The position numbers were made by a program, and so were the translations under genes. 64,000 bases of DNA, from the NCBI GenBank assembly GCA_023417785.1, contig JAEZEH010000053.1, forward strand, positions 186,001 through 250,000. Direction: 5' to 3'. Below, piece after piece: positions 26,069 through 35,137 of the stretch (its first letter is position 1; each line of letters begins with the position of its first letter). The stretch comes from Bacteroidota bacterium. GTDB taxonomy: Bacteria; Bacteroidota; Bacteroidia; Cytophagales; Cyclobacteriaceae. The notes under the pieces are model-generated. The model was not told the DNA's origin. It saw nothing but the letters and a program-made list of their open reading frames with translations, and made no database searches.

Positions 26069-27196
26069 ATGAAATTCTCTGCCATACCGGGTTTAACCGG
26101 GGTAAAGAAGGTGCTCACAGACGCGGCGGCGAGTAATCACATTGCACACGCACAATTATTTGTGGGTGCCGATGGGGCCCTTAATCTTCCCCTTGCACTG
26201 GCACTCGCAACGTATATACATTGTGAGAATCGCAAGGAAGACGACGCATGCGGAATCTGCCCGGCATGTTCGAAGAATATCAAATTCATTCATCCCGACA
26301 CGCATTTTGTTTTTCCACTCAGCAATGTGAAAGCAGACAAGGATGAGGATCGTTTCAGGTCCGACATTCTCAAGGCGTGGCGTATCTTTCTTACGGAAAA
26401 CCCATTCGGCCGACTCGATGACTGGACAAATTCCTACGGCGGCGAAGACAAGATGGCGCTCATCTCCAAAGAAGAAAGCCGTGAAATTGTAAAAACGCTT
26501 TCGCTGAAACCGTTCGAAAGCCCGTACAAGGTAATGATCATCTGGCAACCTGAACTGATGCATCCTTCTGCGGCAAACGGGATTCTCAAAATCCTCGAAG
26601 AGCCACCACCGAAGACGTATTTCATACTCGTAACAAATGCGGCAGATAAACTGCTCCCTACGATAATTTCACGGACACAGATTGTAACGGTACCGCTACT
26701 CGAAGACGCCGAACTGGAGGGCTATCTTCGGGAACGGCACGGGGTTGAGCCCACACGCGCGGCCCGGATCGCGCAACTGGCAGATGGCAATCTGCCCCTC
26801 GCGACGCGGCTTCTTGAGAAGGAGGAGGATAACAACGCGCAGGTTTTCACCGACTGGATGCGGGCATGCTTCAACAAGAGTTATGGCACGCTGGTCTCTT
26901 TTGCTGACCAATATCATGGTATGGACAAACTCAGCCAGCGTAATTTGATGTCATACAGTATCAACATGATGCGGGAGACAATGCTTCACGTCGCTGGCGC
27001 GAACAACATCAACAGAACAAGAGGCGACGAACTCGAATTCGTTCAGAGATTCAGCAAGGTTATGGATCTTGAAAAAATTGAAAGATCGTTCAACCTGATC
27101 AACGAAGCTAGTTATCACCTGGAACGAAACGGAAGTGCTAAGATGATTTTTCTTGACCTTTCTCTGAAAATTTCGGAAACGCTGAATCCCGCTTAA
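26069..27196 (+). CDS. holB: DNA polymerase III subunit delta' (clamp-loader)
   Basis: A clamp-loader subunit of 375 residues that helps load the sliding clamp during replication. It has an AAA+ fold. The zinc module is present as C52, C61, C64, C67 (CENRKEDDACGICPAC). The Walker A region is degenerate (FVGADGALNLPLA, Lys replaced by Asn), as expected for a delta' that does not hydrolyse ATP. SRTQIVTVP contains the SRC-like arginine-finger region, with Thr in the Cys place. The gene lies between the glmU-like gene and hemC, all on one strand with 15 to 42 base gaps, so it is likely part of a housekeeping operon. Confidence 0.9.
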   Translation: MKFSAIPGLTGVKKVLTDAAASNHIAHAQLFVGADGALNLPLALALATYIHCENRKEDDACGICPACSKNIKFIHPDTHFVFPLSNVKADKDEDRFRSDILKAWRIFLTENPFGRLDDWTNSYGGEDKMALISKEESREIVKTLSLKPFESPYKVMIIWQPELMHPSAANGILKILEEPPPKTYFILVTNAADKLLPTIISRTQIVTVPLLEDAELEGYLRERHGVEPTRAARIAQLADGNLPLATRLLEKEEDNNAQVFTDWMRACFNKSYGTLVSFADQYHGMDKLSQRNLMSYSINMMRETMLHVAGANNINRTRGDELEFVQRFSKVMDLEKIERSFNLINEASYHLERNGSAKMIFLDLSLKISETLNPA

Positions 27197-27211
27197 CCCA
27201 AAGTTCATTGC

Positions 27212-28147
27212 ATGGAAAAAGTCATCAGAATCGGAACCCGTGCCAGCAAGCTGGCTATGTGGCAGGCTGAACACGTCGCAAGCCTCATACATCCCTCCGG
27301 CTATCGTACGGAGATATTCCCGATGGAAACAAAAGGCGACAAGATTCAGAACGTGACGATTTCAAAAATTGGAAGCAAAGGCGTTTTTACCGAAGAAATT
27401 GAGCAGATGTTGCTTGAAGGGACCATTGACATTGCGGTTCACAGTGCCAAGGATATTTCGTCGGAAATTGATGACGATCTGGAGTTGCTGGCGTTTACGG
27501 AGAGAGAAATTGTAAACGACGTTGTACTCAGTCTTCGGAAGAATCTTGATCTTAAACATCAGGAACACATTCGCGTAGGTACGTCCTCGACACGTCGGGT
27601 TGCGTTTCTGCGACACTTTTATCCGCATGCTGAAGCCGTGTCCGTCAGGGGAAATCTGCAAACGCGGGTAGGCAAACTTCAGGCTGGCGAATGTGATGCG
27701 CTTCTCCTCGCCTACGCCGGGGTTCATCGCATGGGGTACGATGATCTTATCGTGGAAAAAATTGAAACGAGTTATTTCGTTCCACCGGTGGGCCAGGGCA
27801 GCATCGCGGTTCAATGCCACAAAAAAATGGATTTTCGCAAAAAGGAAATCATTAGCCATTGGGTAAACCACGGGCCGACCGAAGATTGTGTTCGCGTTGA
27901 ACGGGCCTTTCTGGCTACATTGCAGGGAGGATGCAGTATTCCCACCTTCGGCTATGCTCATTGGGAAGATAATCTGATTACATTAAAGGCAGGAATTATT
28001 TCCCTCGACGGCAGCCAGGTCGTAAAAGTGAAAAAAACCGGATCTCCGGAAGAACCACGGCAACTTGGTGAATCCGTTGGGCAGGAAGTACTGCGGTCGG
28101 GTGGTGCGGAAATTCTCCGCCAGATCCGGGCAAAAAATCCCGCCTGA
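27212..28147 (+). CDS. hemC: Hydroxymethylbilane synthase (porphobilinogen deaminase)
   Basis: A heme-pathway enzyme that joins four porphobilinogens into hydroxymethylbilane. At 311 residues it has the usual size. Family landmarks are present: IRIGTRASKLAMWQA at the N-terminus, METKGDK, DIAVHSAKDI with the catalytic Asp and Lys-loop, RVGTSSTRRVAFLR, VRGNLQTRVGKL, and the dipyrromethane-cofactor Cys241 in LQGGCSIP. No domain is missing. The start ATG is 15 bases after the delta' gene's stop. The PPIase lipoprotein gene starts 50 bases after hemC ends, in the same direction. Confidence 0.97.
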   Translation: MEKVIRIGTRASKLAMWQAEHVASLIHPSGYRTEIFPMETKGDKIQNVTISKIGSKGVFTEEIEQMLLEGTIDIAVHSAKDISSEIDDDLELLAFTEREIVNDVVLSLRKNLDLKHQEHIRVGTSSTRRVAFLRHFYPHAEAVSVRGNLQTRVGKLQAGECDALLLAYAGVHRMGYDDLIVEKIETSYFVPPVGQGSIAVQCHKKMDFRKKEIISHWVNHGPTEDCVRVERAFLATLQGGCSIPTFGYAHWEDNLITLKAGIISLDGSQVVKVKKTGSPEEPRQLGESVGQEVLRSGGAEILRQIRAKNPA

Positions 28148-28196
28148 TCTCTTCCCGGATATTTTTATCTTAGCGCCTCGAAATACGAAAAGCGCT

Positions 28197-29066
28197 ATGA
28201 AACTTACCTTTCAAACATTACTGTTTGTTCTTGTCCTGTTCATCTCCGGATGCGCGCAAAAGAATGACCATGTGGTGACCATCAGCACCAAATATGGTGA
28301 CATGGTAGCCATACTATACGATGAAACGCCAAAGCACAAGGCAAACTTTCTTAAGCTGGCCCGTGAAAGCTATTACGATAGCCTGCTCTTTCACCGCGTG
28401 ATCGAAGGTTTTATGATTCAGGGTGGCGACCCGAATTCACGAAACGCTTCACCCGGCGAACCCCTTGGATCAGGCGGACCCGATTACACGATCGAAGCCG
28501 AGTTCAATGACAAATTCCGCCACGAAAAAGGAGCGCTTTCCGCGGCGCGATTGAGTGATGAACAAAATCCGTCAAAAGCCTCAAGCGGGAGCCAGTTCTA
28601 TATTGTGCACGGCAGAACATTCACGGCGCAAGAGTTAAAATTTGATCAGCAGAAATTCAATATGGCCATGCAGCAATTTTTTCAGAATCCCGAGAACAAA
28701 CCTGCCTACGACACTATCATGGGTTTCTATCAGACGCGAAACCGTGAGGCGTATGATGCTTATCTGCAATTGTTGAAACCGCGCATCGAACGGGAAACCG
28801 GTATCAAAACTGATAAGGATGTATCTCAGGAAACCATCGATCTTTATACCTCAACAGGCGGAGCACCACATCTCGATGGCCAGTATACCGTCTTCGGTAA
28901 AGTGATTAACGGTCTTGAAGTGATTGATCAGATCGCAACGCAGCCAATTGGTGCAAATGACAGACCCGTCGAAGATATTCGTATGACGGTGCGCGTTGAG
29001 GAAATGCCGCGTAAAAAAATTGAGAAGGAATATGGCTATACGTATCCCGCGGAGAAAAAGAATTAG
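28197..29066 (+). CDS. Lipoprotein cyclophilin-type peptidyl-prolyl isomerase with insertion
   Basis: About 290 residues. A lipoprotein signal is present (LVLFISGCAQK, lipobox Cys near residue 19), so it is anchored in an envelope membrane and would help fold periplasmic or outer-membrane proteins. The cyclophilin domain has DETPKHKANFLKLA, SLLFHRVIEGFMIQGGDP, GALSAARLSDEQNPSKASSGSQFYI and YTVFGKVINGLEVID. An insertion of about 90 residues separates SGSQFYIVHG from the TVFGKV strand; it is helical and charged. The start at 28197 is chosen because it opens the signal peptide; a longer frame reaches back into hemC. Proline isomerase activity is inferred from the family. Confidence 0.9.
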   Translation: MKLTFQTLLFVLVLFISGCAQKNDHVVTISTKYGDMVAILYDETPKHKANFLKLARESYYDSLLFHRVIEGFMIQGGDPNSRNASPGEPLGSGGPDYTIEAEFNDKFRHEKGALSAARLSDEQNPSKASSGSQFYIVHGRTFTAQELKFDQQKFNMAMQQFFQNPENKPAYDTIMGFYQTRNREAYDAYLQLLKPRIERETGIKTDKDVSQETIDLYTSTGGAPHLDGQYTVFGKVINGLEVIDQIATQPIGANDRPVEDIRMTVRVEEMPRKKIEKEYGYTYPAEKKN

Positions 29067-29083
29067 AATATCATAATGGTCAA

Positions 29084-29992
29084 ATGCGGTTACTTGTCAC
29101 GGGTTCGAACGGGCTACTTGGTCAAAAGCTAACGAAGATTGCTGAGCGTGATGAGGACGTCGACCTTATTGCCACTGGTCGGAGACCGTCAGTCTTGCCA
29201 TTGCACCGCGGCGAATACCTGTCGATGGACATCACCAATGCCAGTGAGGTAGAACGAACCATATCACAGGTAAAGCCCGATGTGGTGATTCATACCGCTG
29301 CAATGACCAACGTTGACCAATGTGAGCAAGATCGGGAGGGCTGCTGGACAACAAACGTCGAAGCCGCGAAATACCTCCTCCAAGCATCTGAAAAAAACAA
29401 AAGCCATTTTATATACCTCTCAACTGATTTCGTTTTCGACGGAAGTCATGGCCCGCTGGATGAAACGGAAGCGCCGAACCCCGTAAACTATTATGGACAA
29501 AGCAAGGCTGCGGCTGAGCAGCTGGTGATGAACAGCTCGACTACGTGGTGCATTGTCCGCACCGTTCTTGTATATGGTATTACGCGCGACATGAGTCGAT
29601 CAAACATCGTGTTGTGGGTAAAGAAAAACCTTGAGCAGGAAAATCCCATCCGCGTGGTGAACGATCAATGGCGCACACCTACCCTGGCCGAAGACCTGGC
29701 CATGGGCACTTACCTTACTGCGAGAAAAAAAGCAACGGGAGTGTTCCATATATCAGGAAAAGACATGCTCACGCCATTCGATATCGCGAACATTACTGCG
29801 GACTATTTTTCTCTTGACAAGGCACTCATAACGCCCGTCGACGCGTCGGTATTTCAGCAACCCGCAAGACGCCCCGCGAAAACGGGATTCATCATTGAAA
29901 AGGCGCGAAAGGAACTCCAGTTCGAACCGCATACTTTCCGGGAAGGGATTGCTATTCTTGCGCGTCAGATCAGCAACCCGGATGAGGCCTGA
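29084..29992 (+). CDS. RmlD-like NAD(P)-dependent sugar reductase
   Basis: A 302-residue short-chain reductase/epimerase family protein, most similar to dTDP-4-dehydrorhamnose reductase. The Rossmann glycine motif is GSNGLLGQKL, followed by HTAAMTNVDQCE, STDFVFDGSHGP and the catalytic YYGQSKAAAEQ (YxxxK). The last third (WRTPTLAEDLA...FHISGKDMLT) is the substrate domain typical of RmlD-like enzymes. The rest of the dTDP-rhamnose operon (rmlA, B, C) is absent, so the true substrate may be another sugar nucleotide or a small aldehyde. It begins 17 bases after the PPIase stop and is probably co-transcribed with it. Confidence 0.83.
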   Translation: MRLLVTGSNGLLGQKLTKIAERDEDVDLIATGRRPSVLPLHRGEYLSMDITNASEVERTISQVKPDVVIHTAAMTNVDQCEQDREGCWTTNVEAAKYLLQASEKNKSHFIYLSTDFVFDGSHGPLDETEAPNPVNYYGQSKAAAEQLVMNSSTTWCIVRTVLVYGITRDMSRSNIVLWVKKNLEQENPIRVVNDQWRTPTLAEDLAMGTYLTARKKATGVFHISGKDMLTPFDIANITADYFSLDKALITPVDASVFQQPARRPAKTGFIIEKARKELQFEPHTFREGIAILARQISNPDEA

Positions 29993-30040
29993 ACATGTAC
30001 GTCACTGAGCTACTTGCTTATGATTTTCGGCTGATCGGAA

Positions 30041-31447
30041 TTATGATGCGTCTCTTTTTCGTTTCAGCGCAAAAAAGTAAACGGGGATACCAATCAGTAT
30101 GATAATGATTCCCGGCCATGTGTAGTTGGGCTTATAGATCACGAGCAGTAAACAGAATGCACCACCCATGATCAGGTAAATAATCGGGAGAAATGGATAT
30201 CCGAAAGCGCGGTACGGCCGGGGGATATCAGGACGTTTAAACCGCAGAATGAAGATACCGACGATGGTCAGCAAATAAAAAACCACCACCCCGAGCGATA
30301 TCATATCCAGAAGATCGCCATATTTTCCGCTGAGGCACCACAAAGATGCCAGGCCACACTGTAGCCAGAGTGCGCGTTGAGGGACGGAGAATCGGTTGAG
30401 TTCACCAATCTGTCGAAAGAAGACGCCGTCTCTGGCCATCGTATAATACACACGGGCACCGGCCAGAATCAATCCGTTATTACAGCCAAACGTTGCGATC
30501 ATAATCATAAGGGCGATTACAACGGTGCCGCTATTTCCGAAAATGGCATTGGAGGCCGCTACCCCGACGCGTTCTTTTTCCGCGAAGGCTATACCTTCTA
30601 GTGGAAGCACACCGGTGTACATGATATTCGCGCTTACATAAACGAGGCTCACAATTAGAGTCCCGAGAAAAAGCGAAAGGCCAATATTGCGCTGCGGATT
30701 CCGAATCTCACCGGCAATAAAGGTTACGTTATTCCATGCGTCGCTACTGAAGATTGAGCCCACCATGGCGGAGGCAATGGCCCCAAAAGCGGCAATCGTC
30801 ATATAATGTTCCCAGGATCCGTCGCCGGTAAGTCCGCGCATGCTCCATGCATTTTCCCAGTTTGCCTGCCACACATCGGGCTTGAGCATTATGAATCCAA
30901 AAACGATCAGACCAAGGAGACTAACAAGCTTTATTATTGTAAGCGAGGTCTGAACCCGTTTTCCTTCCCTGACACCTCGTGTATTGATATAAGTCAGTAA
31001 CACAATGGAAAGGATGGCAAGCACCTGCGCCGGCGAAATCTGCAGGAAACCCAGACTAAACCAGATGATATCTTCGCTGAATGCGGGAATGATGTAAGCC
31101 GTGAATTTGGCAAACGCGACCCCTACTGCCGCGATGGTTGGTGTCTGAATAACTGCGAAAAAACTCCATCCGTACAGGAAAGCAATCAGAGGATTATATG
31201 CCTCACGAAGGTAGACATACTGACCACCTGCGCGCGGAAACATTCCGCTGAGCTCGCCGTAACTCACCGCTGCAGTGATCGTCATAAACCCGGTAATCAG
31301 CCACACCGCGATCAGCCACCCGGCGCTACCTACGTTCTGAACGATATTGGCGCTCACAATAAAAATTCCGGATCCGATCATGGATCCTGCAACGATCATC
31401 GTGGCATCCCACAGGCCGAGTACCGGTTTGAAGTGTTTTCCTTCCAT
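30041..31447 (-). CDS. APC-family amino-acid permease
   Basis: An inner-membrane transporter of 468 residues with 12 predicted helices. The N-terminus shows the APC signature (VAGSMIGSGIFIVSANI) with the unwound helix 1 that binds the amino-acid amine, and helix 3/4 motifs such as FPRAGGQYVYLREAYNP. The FGCNNGLILAGARVYYTMARDG segment in the middle is typical of the LAT/amino-acid antiporter branch. The substrate cannot be assigned. The gene is monocistronic and divergent from the N-acyl-amino-acid deacylase-like gene, separated by about 150 bases; since that enzyme might release amino acids, a functional link is possible but not shown. Confidence 0.9.
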   Translation of the reverse strand: MEGKHFKPVLGLWDATMIVAGSMIGSGIFIVSANIVQNVGSAGWLIAVWLITGFMTITAAVSYGELSGMFPRAGGQYVYLREAYNPLIAFLYGWSFFAVIQTPTIAAVGVAFAKFTAYIIPAFSEDIIWFSLGFLQISPAQVLAILSIVLLTYINTRGVREGKRVQTSLTIIKLVSLLGLIVFGFIMLKPDVWQANWENAWSMRGLTGDGSWEHYMTIAAFGAIASAMVGSIFSSDAWNNVTFIAGEIRNPQRNIGLSLFLGTLIVSLVYVSANIMYTGVLPLEGIAFAEKERVGVAASNAIFGNSGTVVIALMIMIATFGCNNGLILAGARVYYTMARDGVFFRQIGELNRFSVPQRALWLQCGLASLWCLSGKYGDLLDMISLGVVVFYLLTIVGIFILRFKRPDIPRPYRAFGYPFLPIIYLIMGGAFCLLLVIYKPNYTWPGIIIILIGIPVYFFALKRKRDAS

Positions 31448-31596
31448 AGAAAATTAATCAATCCTTTAAGGTAAGACTTTTCGGTAAAACGGATATTTTT
31501 TTTGCATAGAAGGTCAGGGGAACATTTGGAAAGAAGTTACAGGCAATGAAAGTTCACAAAGTTGGCTTACCTTGTACACGGCAATCCATTCATCTC

Positions 31597-33237
31597 ATGC
31601 GGAATCTTGTGGTTCTTGTCGTACTGGTATGTTCCTTCGCCTTTACGCGGATGCCTCAGGCGGAATACGACATCGTGCTGCGCAATGGGGTCATTTATGA
31701 TGGCACCGGGAGCGAACCCATCCGCGGTGATGTCGCCATCCGGGGCGAACGTATTGTGGCCATCGGGGACGTCGGGAATGTACACGCAAAAAAAGAGCTC
31801 CAGCTGAACGGGCTCACCGTTGCGCCGGGCTTCATCAATATGCTTAGCTGGGCCGACCAAAGTCTGTTACTCGACGGGCGATCGATGAGCGATATCAAAC
31901 AGGGTGTGACACTGGAGGTGCTGGGGGAAGGCTGGAGTCCCGGGCCGGTTAGGCGAAACCTCAGGAAACCGGTAGACTCGCTCTGGACGACACTTGGCGG
32001 TTACTTCGACTGGGTGATGAAGAAAGGAATCTCTCCGAATATAGCCTCCTTTGTCGGAGCGACAACGGTGCGGGTACACGAATTAGAAAAAGCGAAGCGT
32101 GCTCCCACGCTCCAGGAATTGGAACGCATGAAAAAACTTGTGGCTGCCGCCATGGAGGACGGGGCTATGGGTCTCGGTTCGTCGCTGATCTATGCTCCCG
32201 CTGATTATGCGTCGACCGAAGAACTTATTGAGCTGGCCAGGGTTGCTTCCGCGTACGGCGGAATGTACGCGACCCATATGCGCAGCGAAGGTGACTATAT
32301 TCTGATCGCACTAAATGAAGCCCTTCGTATCGCCCGCGAAGCTGATATCGCAGCGGAAATCTATCACCTGAAAATAAACCTCCCGCGTAACTGGAACAAA
32401 TTAGATACGATTCTGGCGAAAATTGACAGTGCCCGGAACGCGGGATTGCGGATCACGGCAGACCATTATCCGTATGTAGCATCCGCCACAGGACTGACCG
32501 CGCGGTTACCTAACTGGGTGCAGGAAGGAGGAGCGGTACAAATGCGCAGGCGACTTCGTGATCCGAGGATAAGAGCAAAAGTGTTGTCGGAGATGCGGCA
32601 GGGAATTCCGTACAAAAACTCGTCTCCGGAAACTGTTATGCTGCTGGACTTCCGTCTCGATTCGCTAGATCGGCTGTTCAAGGGTAAACGCCTTGATCAG
32701 GCGGCCCGGATCTATGGCAAGGACGAAGATGAGACTGTCATCGATTTGTTGATCACAGACCGGAGTCCGATACCCAGTGTGTATTACCAACAATCGGAAG
32801 TGAATGTGAGAAAATTCGTCGCGCTCCCCTACGTGAGTTTCTGTTCCGACGCACCCTCACTTTCAGACGCGAAGGCATTTGAGAACTGGGGCACACACCC
32901 GCGTACCTATGGAAGCTTTGCACGCATTCTTGGTAAGTATGTAAGGGAGGAAAGATTACTTACTCTTCAGGAGGCAATCCGTAAACTGACAGGTTTACCC
33001 GCATCGAATCTTAAACTCGTGGATCGCGGACTACTCAGGGAAGGTTACTTCGCAGATCTGGCCATATTCGATCCCGACAAAATAACCGATCACGCAACTT
33101 TCGAGAATCCGAGAGTCTATGCAACGGGGATGGTACACGTCTTTGTAAATGGTGTTCAGGTGCTGAGCAACGGCGAACACACAGGGGCAACACCCGGTCA
33201 GGTTGTCCGTGGCCCCGGATATAGGAAAGGTCGATAA
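31597..33237 (+). CDS. N-acyl-D-amino-acid deacylase-like amidohydrolase (exported), with altered metal site
   Basis: About 546 residues. The ATG at 31597 begins an export signal (LVVLVVLVCSFAF). The family is the D-aminoacylase/DAN amidohydrolase group (YDIVLRNGVIYDGTGSEPIRGDVAI, then a TIM barrel). GMYATHMRSEGD and EIYHLKIN carry the later His ligands, and SFCSDAPSL carries the catalytic Asp. The first metal motif, normally H-x-H after PGFID, reads NMLSWAD, and the Cys-containing GNCG stretch reads GEGWSPG. So two metal-binding positions are lost and the enzyme must work differently or on another substrate. The C-terminal composite domain (DLAIFDPDKITDHATFENP) is intact. Divergent from the permease. 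Confidence 0.82.
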   Translation: MRNLVVLVVLVCSFAFTRMPQAEYDIVLRNGVIYDGTGSEPIRGDVAIRGERIVAIGDVGNVHAKKELQLNGLTVAPGFINMLSWADQSLLLDGRSMSDIKQGVTLEVLGEGWSPGPVRRNLRKPVDSLWTTLGGYFDWVMKKGISPNIASFVGATTVRVHELEKAKRAPTLQELERMKKLVAAAMEDGAMGLGSSLIYAPADYASTEELIELARVASAYGGMYATHMRSEGDYILIALNEALRIAREADIAAEIYHLKINLPRNWNKLDTILAKIDSARNAGLRITADHYPYVASATGLTARLPNWVQEGGAVQMRRRLRDPRIRAKVLSEMRQGIPYKNSSPETVMLLDFRLDSLDRLFKGKRLDQAARIYGKDEDETVIDLLITDRSPIPSVYYQQSEVNVRKFVALPYVSFCSDAPSLSDAKAFENWGTHPRTYGSFARILGKYVREERLLTLQEAIRKLTGLPASNLKLVDRGLLREGYFADLAIFDPDKITDHATFENPRVYATGMVHVFVNGVQVLSNGEHTGATPGQVVRGPGYRKGR

Positions 33238-33249
33238 ATCGCTCGATCG

Positions 33250-33783
33250 TTAAAACAATTCGCTTTCGGGCCGATAGGTCAATCCCTCGTCGGTAATCCG
33301 GGCGGGGGAAGTGTATGGATGAGGCTGCTCTTTGCCGGGGGCGATGATGTGCAGCACATCCCAACCGACCCATTTGAGGTAGTCCGACACAAGAGCCCGG
33401 TGGCAGCTCCACCACACTGCTTCGGAGCACATGATAGCAACACTTTTTTTTGAAGCGAGTTCCTGGAGGTCGTTCACGGCATGCTGGAAGGAGTCAGTCT
33501 GCATGTAATCAGCATATCCGCGAAAAGAAGTGTTACGCCAGGCCGAGTTAGGTGAATCGCGCTTAGGCGATCGTCTTCCACCGAGGTCAACCATATGAAG
33601 GTAGTCGATTCCGTTTTCGGCAAGGGATTTTGCCAGCTCTTCAGCGTTAAAATGCGGATAGCGTCTGGAACCGGGATACCTTCGGATATCAACGAGGACC
33701 TCAATGGCAAAAGCCTTTAGCAGATCGATAAAATGTTCACTGGAATGGGTCGAATGACCAATCGTATGGATGCGCTTGCCCAT
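33250..33783 (-). CDS. DUF488 family protein
   Basis: A 177-residue soluble protein of the DUF488 family. The N-terminal IHTIGHSTHSSEHFIDLL and VDIRRYPGSRR are family hallmarks, and the later SEAVWWSCHRALVSDYL includes the conserved Cys-His-Arg positions. Its biochemical role is unknown in general; some members are linked to DNA-repair or cell-surface loci in other bacteria, but nothing here indicates either. It is convergent with the deacylase-like gene, 13 bases apart. On the same strand, 34 bases upstream of its start, is a 143-residue hypothetical gene, so the two may be one operon. Confidence 0.9.
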   Translation of the reverse strand: MGKRIHTIGHSTHSSEHFIDLLKAFAIEVLVDIRRYPGSRRYPHFNAEELAKSLAENGIDYLHMVDLGGRRSPKRDSPNSAWRNTSFRGYADYMQTDSFQHAVNDLQELASKKSVAIMCSEAVWWSCHRALVSDYLKWVGWDVLHIIAPGKEQPHPYTSPARITDEGLTYRPESELF

Positions 33784-33816
33784 ACGTCTGAAGATTAAAA
33801 AATAGTACCACGGGTA

Positions 33817-34245
33817 CTAGAGGCTTCGGATAATCCATCCATTTGCGCGATAGTAGGATACGCCTTCATCAAGCATGTCGCGGATCTGATCGGCAAGCTC
33901 GGGGGTTATTTCCGTAATGTGGAAGGCTGACTGGCCTTTTTTTGTTTCGCGTAACTCCGCGGGGAGCCTCTCCGCCATGCCGGGATTGATATGCAGCGGA
34001 TAATAATACAAGCCCACATGGGTATTGTGAATTGAAATACCGGCGAATAACACACCCCGCTGACGGCGCGGATGAAACGAATTCGATCGATACTCATGTT
34101 CAGTCCAAAGTTCGTATTGATGAGAATCATCGACCCTCACATCAAACGTCTTTGCATAAGATTTCAGGACCTTCCTGAGTGCGGTGAAAACCTCGTTCTG
34201 GTCTTCTGATGCTCTGAAAAAGACAAGTTTTTGCTTCAGCGGCAT
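33817..34245 (-). CDS. Conserved-looking hypothetical protein, 143 residues
   Basis: A soluble protein of unknown function, starting MPLKQKLVFFRASED. It has an alpha-beta character: an N-terminal helical stretch (NEVFTALRKVLKSYAKTF), then strands such as YELWTEHEY, GVLFAGISIHNTHVGLYYYPLH, and a C-terminal acidic helix (ELADQIRDMLDEGVSYY). The middle part with GLYYYPLHINP and a following KKGQSAFHI resembles small DUF1801-like proteins by eye, but I do not rely on that. Start 34245 was preferred over 34269, which would add eight unlikely residues. It sits upstream of DUF488 with a 34-base gap. Confidence 0.62.
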   Translation of the reverse strand: MPLKQKLVFFRASEDQNEVFTALRKVLKSYAKTFDVRVDDSHQYELWTEHEYRSNSFHPRRQRGVLFAGISIHNTHVGLYYYPLHINPGMAERLPAELRETKKGQSAFHITEITPELADQIRDMLDEGVSYYRANGWIIRSL

Positions 34246-34269
34246 AGTTGATCTCTTCGATAACCTCAT

Positions 34270-34682
34270 AGGTTCGTTAGGCGTGTTTAGGGTAAAAAAA
34301 TCAATACTAAGACGAAGCCAAAAAGATCAATTGTGATCGTCGACATGACAATAACGAAGGACAATATAACATTTTTTTCCGACAGGCCGCGAACTGTTGT
34401 CCGAAATGTAGGACACCAACCAAAATTTTAGCAGCGTTGAATCGTTCATGCTCCACCCCAATTTTTCTAATTTAGTTTACAAAACGAGCCCTCAACGATC
34501 TACGTAGCCGGTTCGTGCTGTGCTTTTCCGGAAATCTGATCTCTATGTAACAGAATGTAAGTTTTGGATAAAAGTCATTTTTATTCCTGCTCACATTGCG
34601 GAAATTGCGTTATACTTTTAAAAATTTTAGCCGGGTTGCAAAAAGATCCATCGACCCGGATCAACTAGTCTTAATTAAAGTC
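34270..34682. other. Intergenic region before the SiaC-like gene
   Basis: No convincing gene is visible. It is AT-rich and holds a short inverted repeat TGTCC-8-GGACA at 34398-34415 (TGTCCGAAATGTAGGACA), which could be a regulator site for either neighbour. No full -7 box is found close to the SiaC-like start; a TACTTTTA sequence just upstream is only a partial match. Confidence 0.4.
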
Positions 34683-35048
34683 ATGAAAGCTTTTGATGTC
34701 CAGGGAACCGATGAAACACCAAGAATTTTGCTTGATAAGGAAAATGGCGTTTTTGAAATCTCAGGGCGTTCTTTACCGGAGGACTCCGCCGAATTTTTTG
34801 ATCCGATACTTGCGTGGGTTATGGAATACCAAAAGGATCCCAACCCCTCGACGGAACTTGTTTTGAAACTGGACTATTTGAATACCGCATCGTCAAAGTT
34901 CATCCAGGATATTCTTACCGCGTTCGAAGGGGCACCGGGTACCCGAATTATCTGGTATCACCTCGATGATGATGAAAGCATGGAGGAAATCGGTAAAGAA
35001 TTTGCGGAGCTGGTCGAAATCCCCTTCGAGTTCAAAATCTACAACTAG
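34683..35048 (+). CDS. SiaC-like regulatory phosphoprotein (DUF1987)
   Basis: A 121-residue protein of the SiaC/DUF1987 family. It starts MKAFDVQGTDETPRILLDKENG, followed by FEISGRSLPEDSAEFFDP, LKLDYLNTASSKFI and WYHLDDDESMEEIGKEF. In Pseudomonas, SiaC is phosphorylated on a Thr and switches between the kinase SiaB and the diguanylate cyclase SiaD, promoting biofilm formation. The Thr/Ser in LNTASSKF is the candidate phospho-site. SiaA, SiaB and SiaD are not neighbours here, so its signalling partners are unknown. The start ATG at 34683 is chosen because the upstream extension lacks conservation in appearance. The next gene lies about 90 bases downstream. Confidence 0.88.
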   Translation: MKAFDVQGTDETPRILLDKENGVFEISGRSLPEDSAEFFDPILAWVMEYQKDPNPSTELVLKLDYLNTASSKFIQDILTAFEGAPGTRIIWYHLDDDESMEEIGKEFAELVEIPFEFKIYN

Positions 35049-35137
35049 GCGACCGTCTCTAACGTTGCCCCTACCCGAAAAGATTCCTCAGTTCGCTGGC
35101 ATAACATTCTTATAGGTTGCGGAAAAAATTGTGACTT

